From the NCBI GenBank assembly GCA_964517435.1, contig CAZFEC010000014.1, positions 1-62,223 of the forward strand: a DNA stretch of 62,223 bases, read 5' to 3'. How positions within the stretch are numbered: the first letter of the stretch is position 1; each line of letters begins with the position of its first letter. This document shows positions 18,842 to 26,339 of the stretch, piece by piece. The DNA is from BS150m-G50 sp964517435. Lineage in GTDB: Bacteria; CAIWAD01; BS150m-G50. Below the pieces are notes generated by a model, which was given only the letters and a program-made list of their open reading frames with translations, was not told the origin of the DNA and searched no databases. A program made the position numbers and the translations under genes.

Positions 18842-21164
18842 GAACATCAGCGCCCGTGAACAGCGTCTGCGCCAGGCGGTTGTCGAGGCGCTCAGCGAAA
18901 GCGGCACCGCCCGGACGCGCGAACTGTTCAACCGCCTGCGCCGGCCGGGCTCCTACGATCGCTTCAAGTCGCTGCTGACCGCTCTGCTGAAAGAGGGAAC
19001 CATCGAACGCGCCGCCAAGCGCACCTGGCGGCTGCCGCGAGGCGCCGGCGTACCGGCGGGAACCATCGGAACCCTCCACTTGAACGGCAACGGCGGCGTG
19101 CTCTTCCTGCCGCTGGACGGTACGGAGCGACTACAGGTTCGCGGCGCCGATCTGAACGGCGCGTTGCCCGGCGATACCGTGCGCGTCAAACCGTTGTCCG
19201 CGCGACAGGGTCTGCCGGCCACCGGCCAGGTAGTGGCGATTGATGCGCGTGCCGCCCGGCAGGTGGTGGGGCGTATCGAGCGCTGGGGTCGTCGTCAGAT
19301 GTTGATTCCCATCGACGGCGTTCTCAAAGGGGCGATCGCGATCCGTCATTCGCAACTGCCTCTGCACGAGGGTATGCAGGTGCTGGCGGGACTAGTCTAC
19401 GAAACCACCCACTACCAGCGTACCGTCGTCGCGGCCGACATCATCCGGAGTTACGGAGAGGCCTCCCGGGCGGAACTGTTGCAGGCGTCCCTGCGCTGCG
19501 CCCTGCTATTGCCGAGCGATTTCCCGCCCCCGGTGCTCCGGGAAGCAGAACAGCTGGACGCCACCATACCCGCTGCCGGGGCCGAGGGTTGGGAACGCCG
19601 CGACCTGCGCGACTGGACCATCTTCACCATCGATCCGCCTGATGCGCGCGATTTCGACGACGCCGTCTCCATCACGCCGCTGCCGGACGGCGGTTTCCGC
19701 CTCGGCGTCCATATCGCGGATGTGTCACATTACGTCGCGCCCGGTTCGCAACTGGACCGGGAGGCACTGCAGCGGTGTACCTCCGTTTACCTGGTCGGCG
19801 AGGTCGTACCCATGCTGCCGCTGCGGTTGAGTTCCGACCTCTGCAGCCTGCGCGAGGGGGAGGATCGCTATGCCCTGAGTTGCTTGATCGATTACGACGA
19901 GCGCGGCCGACCGCGCCGCTCCGAGGTATTCCCCAGCCTGATCCGCAGTTGCCGGCGATTCGATTACAATACCGTGGAGGAAATACTGAGCCGCCTGCCG
20001 CGGGTGCGACGCCGCGATTACGATCCGGAGGAACGACACCCCGATACGGTGGAGCGCAGCCTGTATCACATGAACCTGCTGTTCCGCAAACTGCGGCGCC
20101 GGCGACTACGGGAAGGGAGTCTCGACTTCAGCACCGCCGAACCGCGCTTCGAACTGGATGACACCGGCCTGCCGGTGGCGGTGGATGCGGTGCGGCAGCT
20201 GGACAGCCACCGCCTGGTCGAGGAGTTCATGCTGGCGGCCAACCGGGACGTCGCCCGGCGTATCACGGAGGCCGCGGTGCCCGGCATCTACCGGGTACAC
20301 GAGGTGCCCAGCGGCGAGAAACTGCTGCGTTTCACCGACTTCGTCCGGCACCTGGGTGTCGTCGTCGATCCGGAGGCGCTGCAGACCGGCGAGGCCTGGC
20401 AGAAGATTCTACGGGAGTTCCGCGGCACCGCTACCGAACTGGTGCTGAACGAAGTGGTGTTACGCAGCATGATGAAAGCTGTCTACAGCACGGAAAACCG
20501 CGGACATTTTGGACTCGCCTTCGACAACTACACGCATTTCACCTCGCCGATCCGGCGCTATCCCGACCTCCTGGTGCACCGCATCCTGAAGCAGATGTAT
20601 CACAAACGGACGCTGCCGGCCGCGGAGTTGAAGCGGGCTGCGCAGATCGCAACGCTACGCGAGATCAACGCCATGGAGGCGGAGCGGGAATCGATCCGGA
20701 TCAAGCAGCTGCTTTACCTCGAGAACAGGGTAGGGGAGCGCTGGCGCGGTGTGATCCGCGGTATCGAGCGGTTCGGCATCTTCATAGAATTGGAGGAAAT
20801 CCTGGCGGACGGCATGGTGCCGGTAGCGGCTTTAGATGACGATTACTATGTTTATGATGCCAAAAGCTGGACTATGCAGGGACGCAACCAGGGTATCTGC
20901 TACCAGATCGGCCAACCGGTGCTGGTCGAGGTAACCAGATGTGATGTGGCCGAACGCAAGCTTGACCTGAAAATTGTCGAATCCCTGCGACCGCGGCGCT
21001 ATTATGATAAGAATCGCAAGCGCGGATCTGACACCAGCGCTCCTCAGCGCCGGCCGCGCAAGGCTCGAACAGCGGCGGCAACCGGCACCCCTGCCCGCGG
21101 GACCAAACGCAAACGGCCGGCTGCCAGCGCTAAACCACGGAAAGGACCGGACCGGACAGAATGA
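18834..21164 (+). CDS. rnr: Ribonuclease R
   Basis: 776 residues. Order: an N-terminal winged-helix RNase_B-type segment (~5-70), cold-shock-like domains (~75-230), the RNB catalytic domain with IDPPDARDFDDAVSI (catalytic aspartates), the LMKAVYSTENRGHFGLAFDNYTHFTSPIRRYPDL region written here in part only as HFTSPIRRYPDLLVH, an S1 domain (~640-720), and a Lys/Arg-rich tail (~735-776) as in RNase R. It is a 3'-5' hydrolytic exoribonuclease able to degrade structured RNA. It sits between prmC and pyrF with overlapping ends on both sides. Two motif copies (20062 and 20596) both read Y-H, and GTATCAC occurs at 20260. Confidence 0.96.
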   Translation: MSKNISAREQRLRQAVVEALSESGTARTRELFNRLRRPGSYDRFKSLLTALLKEGTIERAAKRTWRLPRGAGVPAGTIGTLHLNGNGGVLFLPLDGTERLQVRGADLNGALPGDTVRVKPLSARQGLPATGQVVAIDARAARQVVGRIERWGRRQMLIPIDGVLKGAIAIRHSQLPLHEGMQVLAGLVYETTHYQRTVVAADIIRSYGEASRAELLQASLRCALLLPSDFPPPVLREAEQLDATIPAAGAEGWERRDLRDWTIFTIDPPDARDFDDAVSITPLPDGGFRLGVHIADVSHYVAPGSQLDREALQRCTSVYLVGEVVPMLPLRLSSDLCSLREGEDRYALSCLIDYDERGRPRRSEVFPSLIRSCRRFDYNTVEEILSRLPRVRRRDYDPEERHPDTVERSLYHMNLLFRKLRRRRLREGSLDFSTAEPRFELDDTGLPVAVDAVRQLDSHRLVEEFMLAANRDVARRITEAAVPGIYRVHEVPSGEKLLRFTDFVRHLGVVVDPEALQTGEAWQKILREFRGTATELVLNEVVLRSMMKAVYSTENRGHFGLAFDNYTHFTSPIRRYPDLLVHRILKQMYHKRTLPAAELKRAAQIATLREINAMEAERESIRIKQLLYLENRVGERWRGVIRGIERFGIFIELEEILADGMVPVAALDDDYYVYDAKSWTMQGRNQGICYQIGQPVLVEVTRCDVAERKLDLKIVESLRPRRYYDKNRKRGSDTSAPQRRPRKARTAAATGTPARGTKRKRPAASAKPRKGPDRTE

Positions 21165-21979
21165 CCTTCTACCAACGACTTCAGCAGACGATCCAGGCGC
21201 GCGGGAGCAACCTCTGCGTCGGTCTCGACCCCGATCCCGCCAAGATACCGGCCGCCTTTGCCGGCCGCAGTGACCCGGTCGCAGCCTTCCTGCGCGAGGT
21301 GATCGAAGCGGTAAGCGACGTGGCCTGTGCGTTCAAGCCCAACTTCGCATTTTTCGAAGCGCTGGGCGAGCGGGGCTGGCGGCTGCTGCACGAAGTAGTA
21401 GCGGCGGTACCCGACGATATGATCACCATCGCGGACGCCAAGCGGGGTGATATCGGCAATACCGCCAGGGCTTATGCGCGCGCCATCTATGACGAGCTCG
21501 GCTTCGATTGTGTCACGCTGAATCCCCTGATGGGCCATGACGCCATGGAACCTTTTCTCGCCTACCCGGAGCGCGGCGCCTTTGCACTCGTGTTGACCTC
21601 AAACCCCGGCGCCGCCGATTTCCAGCTCCTGCCGACCGAACAGGGCCCCCTCTACCTGCGCATGCTGCGCAAAGTGCTGGAATGGAACGAAGCGGACAAT
21701 CTCGGCGCCGTCGTCGGCGCAACGCGGCCGGAACTGATCGCCGCCATCCGCCGGGAGGCTCCCCGGTTGCCGCTCCTCCTGCCCGGTATCGGCAGCCAGG
21801 GTGGCGACCTGGCCGCGACTCTGGCGGCCGCCGCCCCCACCGCCGACGCGCTGTTCATGGTCAATGTATCACGTGCAGTTATCTATCCCACCGGCACCGG
21901 CGACTTCCAGACGTTGGTGCGGGAGCAGGCTCTGGATTATCGCGACCGGATCGCAGCAGCCTTGACGGAAACGCCATGA
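21161..21979 (+). CDS. pyrF: Orotidine-5'-phosphate decarboxylase (type 2)
   Basis: 272 residues, the longer PyrF type 2 form. Hallmarks: NLCVGLDPDPAKIP, AFKPNFAFFEALG, and the catalytic IADAKRGDIGNTA (Asp-Lys-Asp network). LTLNPLMGHDAMEPF-like and LLLPGIGSQGGDL segments complete the barrel. It decarboxylates OMP to UMP, the last step of de novo pyrimidine synthesis. It overlaps rnr (ATGA) and the PilZ gene (ATGA). pyrE lies one gene downstream. TGTATCAC at 21865 reads as N-V-S-R; the variant TGTGTCAC is at 21509. Confidence 0.97.
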   Translation: MTFYQRLQQTIQARGSNLCVGLDPDPAKIPAAFAGRSDPVAAFLREVIEAVSDVACAFKPNFAFFEALGERGWRLLHEVVAAVPDDMITIADAKRGDIGNTARAYARAIYDELGFDCVTLNPLMGHDAMEPFLAYPERGAFALVLTSNPGAADFQLLPTEQGPLYLRMLRKVLEWNEADNLGAVVGATRPELIAAIRREAPRLPLLLPGIGSQGGDLAATLAAAAPTADALFMVNVSRAVIYPTGTGDFQTLVREQALDYRDRIAAALTETP

Positions 21980-22638
21980 ACGCTACCCATCTGCAACTGC
22001 GTGAACAGCTTTCCCTTTCCATCCGGCACCAGGAGGGACGCATCCGCTTCCGTACTCAGGTAGCGGATGTGGGGGTGGACTTCTTCGCCGTCAACCTGCT
22101 CGATCTGCCGGAAGCCAGGCAGGGAGCTCTCGTAGCCGGCGACGAAGTGCGCGGTACTATCGTACGTCACGATGCCCTTTATCATTTCAGCTCGTATGTG
22201 ATCGGCGTTTTCCCGGTTGAGCGGCTGCAGTTGCTGCGGGTAGCCCAACCCCGAAACTTCTGGCGCGAACAGCGACGGCAGTTTTTCCGGGTTGAGCACC
22301 GGATTCCGGTTGTGATACAATTGGAATACCAGAACTCGGGCGCGGAACGGCAGAGCTGCACCATCAACGGCAGCATCCTCAACATCAGCGCCGGCGGCGT
22401 CAAGATACTGGCCGATCTCCCGGACGGGGTCGAACTGCAGCAGGGCGCGCATGTAATGCTCAGCTTTGATATCGAGGAGTTCAGTTTCACCGATCTGCTG
22501 GGCGAGGTGCTGCGCATCGACAAATCGCCGACACAACGCAGTTTTGCCGTCATTTTCATCGATCCGAAAATCGATACGCAGAATACCATCACCCGTTTGA
22601 ATATTCTCTACGAACGCAGGTTTATCCTGGGAGGTTGA
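21976..22638 (+). CDS. PilZ-domain protein (YcgR-like)
   Basis: 220 residues from the ATG at 21976, which overlaps the pyrF stop by four bases; an upstream in-frame extension runs inside pyrF and is rejected. The N-terminal ~105 residues resemble the YcgR-N beta barrel. The PilZ domain follows, with the c-di-GMP-binding RRQFFRVEHR (RxxxR) and NISAGGVKI (N/DxSxxG) motifs. It is probably a cytoplasmic c-di-GMP effector, perhaps acting on motility or secretion. It is wedged between pyrF and pyrE with two-base spacing to pyrE, an odd genomic place for a motility effector. The GAF-HD-GYP protein at 8085 could modulate its ligand. Motif copy GTGATACA at 22312 reads V-I-Q. Confidence 0.88.
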   Translation: MNATHLQLREQLSLSIRHQEGRIRFRTQVADVGVDFFAVNLLDLPEARQGALVAGDEVRGTIVRHDALYHFSSYVIGVFPVERLQLLRVAQPRNFWREQRRQFFRVEHRIPVVIQLEYQNSGAERQSCTINGSILNISAGGVKILADLPDGVELQQGAHVMLSFDIEEFSFTDLLGEVLRIDKSPTQRSFAVIFIDPKIDTQNTITRLNILYERRFILGG

Positions 22639-22639
22639 A

Positions 22640-23224
22640 GTGACTACAGCAGCTTATTCCGTCGAGGAGACGTTCGAGCGTTCCGGCGCCTTGCTGGAAG
22701 GGCATTTCGAACTGACTTCCGGTCGCCATTCCGACAAGTACTTCCAATGCGCTCTCGTCCTGCAGTACCCCGAATTCTGCGAAGCGCTCTGCCGGCGGAT
22801 AGCTGAACACTTTCAGCAAACGGGCGAACGGATAAACACCGTTATCGCGCCCGCCATCGGCGGAATCGTCGTCGCGCAGGAAGTAGGGCGGCTGCTGGAT
22901 GTGCGCTCCCTGTTCGCCGAACGGCAGGCGGGTGCCATGACCCTGCGTCGCGGATTCGACATCGCGGCCGGTGAAAGCGTACTGGTGGTGGAGGATGTGG
23001 TGACGACCGGCGGCTCCGTGCAGGAAGTCGTCGAACTCGTGCAATCGCGGGACGCCCGGGTAGTCGGTGTCGGCGCCATCGTCGACCGTTCCGGCGGCCG
23101 GGCTGATTTCGGCGTTCCGTTTTTCGCGGCCCACCGTCAGGAAGTGGTTACCTGGGAAGCGGCGGACTGTCCGCTCTGCCACCGGGAACAACCGATCGAC
23201 AAACCGGGCAGCCGCGATCTGTAA
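22640..23224 (+). CDS. pyrE: Orotate phosphoribosyltransferase
   Basis: 194 residues from a GTG at 22640 (GGGAGG just upstream). PRPP-binding motif VLVVEDVVTTGGSV and the substrate loop (FELTSGRHSDKYF) are present, as is IAPAIGGIVVAQEVGR. It joins orotate to PRPP to give OMP, the substrate of PyrF. A cysteine pair near the C-terminus (CPLCHR) is an extension seen in some long PyrE forms. The pyrF-PilZ-pyrE order implies co-transcription of the last two pyrimidine steps. Confidence 0.96.
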   Translation: MTTAAYSVEETFERSGALLEGHFELTSGRHSDKYFQCALVLQYPEFCEALCRRIAEHFQQTGERINTVIAPAIGGIVVAQEVGRLLDVRSLFAERQAGAMTLRRGFDIAAGESVLVVEDVVTTGGSVQEVVELVQSRDARVVGVGAIVDRSGGRADFGVPFFAAHRQEVVTWEAADCPLCHREQPIDKPGSRDL

Positions 23225-23255
23225 AACACAGATGTCAGCAATGGAATAACACCGG

Positions 23256-24020
23256 ATGGAATTCACTCTGCTCGCTTCCGGCAGCAAAGGCAACGCCACC
23301 CTGATCAGCGGCGCTGAGGGCGCCATCCTGATCGATATGGGTCTCTCCTTTCGGGAGCTGCGACGTCGCCTGGAGCTGCTGGGAATCGATCCGCCGGAAA
23401 TTCAAGCGATATTCGTGACACACGAGCATTCCGATCACATCAAGGGCGTCGGTATCGCCGCCCGCAAACTGGGGATACCGGTGTATATCAGCCGTGATAC
23501 ATTCGCGGCGTCCGGCGCTCTCTTCCGGGGCAGCGAGAAGATTCGCTTCCTGACCGCCGACAACCACATCTGCGGTCTGACGGTATCACCGCTTTCCACC
23601 TCGCACGACGTCGCCGATCCCTGCGCTTTCATCGTACGCGAAGGGGACTGCAAGCTGGGCGTCATCACCGATCTCGGTTTCCCGACAGCGGCCGTAAAAC
23701 GCGGAATCAACGATTTGAACGCGTTGATCATCGAGTCCAATCATTGTCCGCGCCTGCTGCGGGAGGGGCCCTATCCCTGGTTTCTCAAGCAGCGCATCAG
23801 CGGTCAACGCGGTCATCTCTCCAACGATCAGACCGGCGAATTGCTGAGGGACCATCTGAGCCCCAAAACCAGACTGGTCTACCTGGCGCACCTGAGCGAG
23901 GAGAACAACGAACCGGAACTGGCTCTCAGCAATGCCGGCCGCTATCTGGCCGGCCGTCGCGACGTGACCCTGAAGGCCGCCGCGCAACATGAACCCACCG
24001 TCATCGAACAAGTTTTGTAA
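23256..24020 (+). CDS. MBL-fold metallo-hydrolase (WalJ/YycJ-like)
   Basis: 254 residues. THEHSDHIKGVGI is the HxHxDH metal site; SHDVADPCAFIV and GVITDLG supply further ligands, and NHCPRLL matches this subgroup. YycJ/WalJ-like proteins are cytoplasmic double-stranded DNA 5' exonucleases or related phosphodiesterases; that is knowledge of the family, not demonstrated here. It lies 31 bp after pyrE. Motif copy GTGATACA at 23494 reads R-D-T; 7-mer copies and the variant GTGACACA (23415) also occur. Confidence 0.88.
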   Translation: MEFTLLASGSKGNATLISGAEGAILIDMGLSFRELRRRLELLGIDPPEIQAIFVTHEHSDHIKGVGIAARKLGIPVYISRDTFAASGALFRGSEKIRFLTADNHICGLTVSPLSTSHDVADPCAFIVREGDCKLGVITDLGFPTAAVKRGINDLNALIIESNHCPRLLREGPYPWFLKQRISGQRGHLSNDQTGELLRDHLSPKTRLVYLAHLSEENNEPELALSNAGRYLAGRRDVTLKAAAQHEPTVIEQVL

Positions 24021-24035
24021 TACATGAGGTCTACC

Positions 24036-24662
24036 ATGAACAAGTACTATTTAACTACACTCGTCCTCGCGCTGACCCTGGCTGCTGCCACCATCGCTCC
24101 GGCGCAGGAGGGTGGAAAGGAAACCGCCATGCCGGACACCCGCACCGTAATCATGACCACCAACTATGGTGACATCAAGATTGAACTGGACTATGCCCGG
24201 GCGCCGGTTACCTGCGCGAACTTCGAGCAGTATGTCAACGACGGCTTCTACGCGGGCACCATCTACCATCGCGTGATCAGCAATTTCATGATCCAGGGTG
24301 GCGGTTTCAATCAGGCCGGCGAATACAAGGAAACCCGCGATCCCATCGCCAACGAGGCGGGCAATGGATTGCAGAACGAGCGGGGCACGATCGCCATGGC
24401 CCGTACCAGCGTTATCAACAGCGCCACGGCCCAGTTCTTCATCAACGTCAAGGACAATCCCTTCCTCAATCATCGCGACAACACCGTCCAGGGCTATGGC
24501 TACGCGGTGTTCGGGCGTGTAGTGGAAGGCATGGAGACGGTCGATGCCATCCGCCAGGTTACCACCGGTACGCATGTGACACAAACCCCGTCCGGTCCCA
24601 TGGAAATGCAGGATTGGCCGGTGGAGCCGGTGATCATCGAGAAGGTGGTATTCACCGAGTAA
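24036..24662 (+). CDS. Exported cyclophilin-type peptidyl-prolyl isomerase
   Basis: 208 residues from the ATG at 24036, preceded by GAGG at the right distance; an ATG four codons earlier is possible. A signal peptide (LVLALTLAAATIAPAQ) directs it to the periplasm. The cyclophilin core is present: YHRVISNFMIQGG, NERGTIAMAR, SATAQFFINVKDNPFLNH and VFGRVVEGMETVDAI. It catalyses proline cis-trans isomerisation during folding of exported proteins. It directly precedes three large secreted peptidases, a sensible place for a periplasmic foldase. A variant motif GTGACACA lies at 24576. Confidence 0.92.
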   Translation: MNKYYLTTLVLALTLAAATIAPAQEGGKETAMPDTRTVIMTTNYGDIKIELDYARAPVTCANFEQYVNDGFYAGTIYHRVISNFMIQGGGFNQAGEYKETRDPIANEAGNGLQNERGTIAMARTSVINSATAQFFINVKDNPFLNHRDNTVQGYGYAVFGRVVEGMETVDAIRQVTTGTHVTQTPSGPMEMQDWPVEPVIIEKVVFTE

Positions 24663-24680
24663 CAGACTCCGGGTGGAAGC

Positions 24681-26339
24681 ATGAGTATGCGTAACTTCTG
24701 GATTGCGGTTGTACTTCTATTCCTGAGCGGGACCGCCGCTCAGGCGGCCAGAACCTGGATCTTCTTCGACGAACTCCCGCGGAGCGGGGCTTTTGCCGGA
24801 ACCGAGCGCGCGGCACTGCGGCTGCAGAAGGCCGGTCTCGATCCCGCCGCGACGGTTAACCAATCCGTCGACCCGGCCTGGCTGGCTGAACTGCGGAGCG
24901 AAGGAGCAGTGATACACAATGTATCACGCTGGTTGCGAGCGGTTTCCATCGCGGATGATCCCGCCGTGACGGCGCGTTTGCAGGCGCGCTGGCCGGTGCG
25001 TGATGTCCGTCCGGTGCTGACCCTGACGCGCCCGCTGCCCCCGGTTGTCGAGAAACAATCTCCGTGGATCGACCGGTCGACCATCTACGGCAACTCCTGG
25101 ACGCAGCTGGCGCAGATGGGCATCCCCACTCTGCACGAGATGGGCTACACCGGGAGCGGCGTGTTCATCGGCATGCTCGATTCCGGCTGGCAGCTCAACG
25201 CGGAACATACCGCGCTGGCCCAGGCTGACATCGTCGCCACCTGGGACTTCTACTACGACGATCCGGTGGTCTGGAACGAAGCGCCCGACTCCTCCAACCA
25301 GGACCACCACGGCACATCCACCCTGGGCTGTATCGCCGCCTGGGCGCCGTACAACCTGATCGGCGCCGCCTATGATGCTTCCTTCGCCCTGGCCAAGACG
25401 GAACACATCGACGAGGAGGTCAACGCGGAGGAGGATGATTTCGTCGCCGGCCTGGAATGGCTCGACAGCCTCGGCGTGGATATCGCTTCCGCGTCTCTGG
25501 GCTACAGCCTCTTTGACGATGGTGAACATGACTATACGATCGAGGATCTCAACGGTGACATTTGTATCACAACCGTCGCCTGTGATCTGGCCGCCGAGCG
25601 CGGCATCTTCATGGTCAACTCCGCCGGCAACAGCGGTTCCACCCATGACATCTGGCACGGCCGGGTCACTTCGCCCGCCGACGGTGACAGCGTCATGGCG
25701 GTGGGTGCTGTCTATCCCGACTCCAGCCTTGTCCCGTTCAGTTCTCGGGGCCCCACCTGGGATGGCCGCATCAAACCGGATTTTGTAGCGATGGGCGCCG
25801 AAACCTGGGTTATCGACACCAATCCGGGTATGCCCATCTACCGCAATGGGTACGGAACCAGCTACTCCGCGCCTTTGTTCGCGGGTGGCGTGGCGTTGCT
25901 GCTGCAGGTGGAACCGCGCCTGCTGCCCCTGCCCCTGGCTGAACTGATGAAGCAATACGCCAGCCACAATGCAGCGCCGGATACCGCTTTCGGTTGGGGG
26001 CTGGTAGATCTGCCCCGGGTGGTCGAACACCTGCGGGCGAATATGCCGCAGCTGGCCGGTAAAGAAATCTGCGTTTTCCCCAATCCTTTTAACAACAGTC
26101 TGAGTTTTCTGATCGATAGCTATGCCGATTACAATCCCGAGCTGCAGATCAAACTTTATGATATTCTGGGAAGGTTGCGCTACACGCATGAGTGCAATGG
26201 CGTTCAGCATGAAGAGGGGTTGCTCGTTACGCTGCCGGTGCCGGCGTGGCTGGCGAATGGCATATATTTTGCAGAATTGATGCGGACGGACACCGGCGTA
26301 CTCGTCGGTCGCCGCAAGTGCCTTAAGCTGGAGTTATAA
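24681..26339 (+). CDS. Secreted subtilisin-like (S8) peptidase, T9SS cargo
   Basis: 552 residues, signal peptide at 1-22 (VVLLFLSGTAAQA), then a propeptide-like region. Catalytic triad: Asp in GVFIGMLDSG, His in DHHGTSTLGCI, Ser in GTSYSAPLFAGG, with the oxyanion NSAGNSGS. The C-terminus is a type-A sorting domain (VFPNPFNNSLSFL, LYDILGRL, NGIYFAEL). It is an outer-membrane-exported endopeptidase. It is the first of three consecutive secreted peptidase genes; its stop overlaps the next ATG by one base. Three motif copies lie inside: an inverted pair at 24909/24920 (AVIHNVS) and 25563 (C-I-T). Confidence 0.93.
   Translation: MSMRNFWIAVVLLFLSGTAAQAARTWIFFDELPRSGAFAGTERAALRLQKAGLDPAATVNQSVDPAWLAELRSEGAVIHNVSRWLRAVSIADDPAVTARLQARWPVRDVRPVLTLTRPLPPVVEKQSPWIDRSTIYGNSWTQLAQMGIPTLHEMGYTGSGVFIGMLDSGWQLNAEHTALAQADIVATWDFYYDDPVVWNEAPDSSNQDHHGTSTLGCIAAWAPYNLIGAAYDASFALAKTEHIDEEVNAEEDDFVAGLEWLDSLGVDIASASLGYSLFDDGEHDYTIEDLNGDICITTVACDLAAERGIFMVNSAGNSGSTHDIWHGRVTSPADGDSVMAVGAVYPDSSLVPFSSRGPTWDGRIKPDFVAMGAETWVIDTNPGMPIYRNGYGTSYSAPLFAGGVALLLQVEPRLLPLPLAELMKQYASHNAAPDTAFGWGLVDLPRVVEHLRANMPQLAGKEICVFPNPFNNSLSFLIDSYADYNPELQIKLYDILGRLRYTHECNGVQHEEGLLVTLPVPAWLANGIYFAELMRTDTGVLVGRRKCLKLEL
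24909..24927. repeat. Inverted pair of GTGATACA motifs within S8 gene
   Basis: GTGATACA-CAA-TGTATCAC, a perfect 8-bp inverted repeat with a three-base centre, formed by two motif copies inside the coding region for the propeptide (about codons 77-83). Because it lies far inside the gene it cannot be a terminator. Confidence 0.85.
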
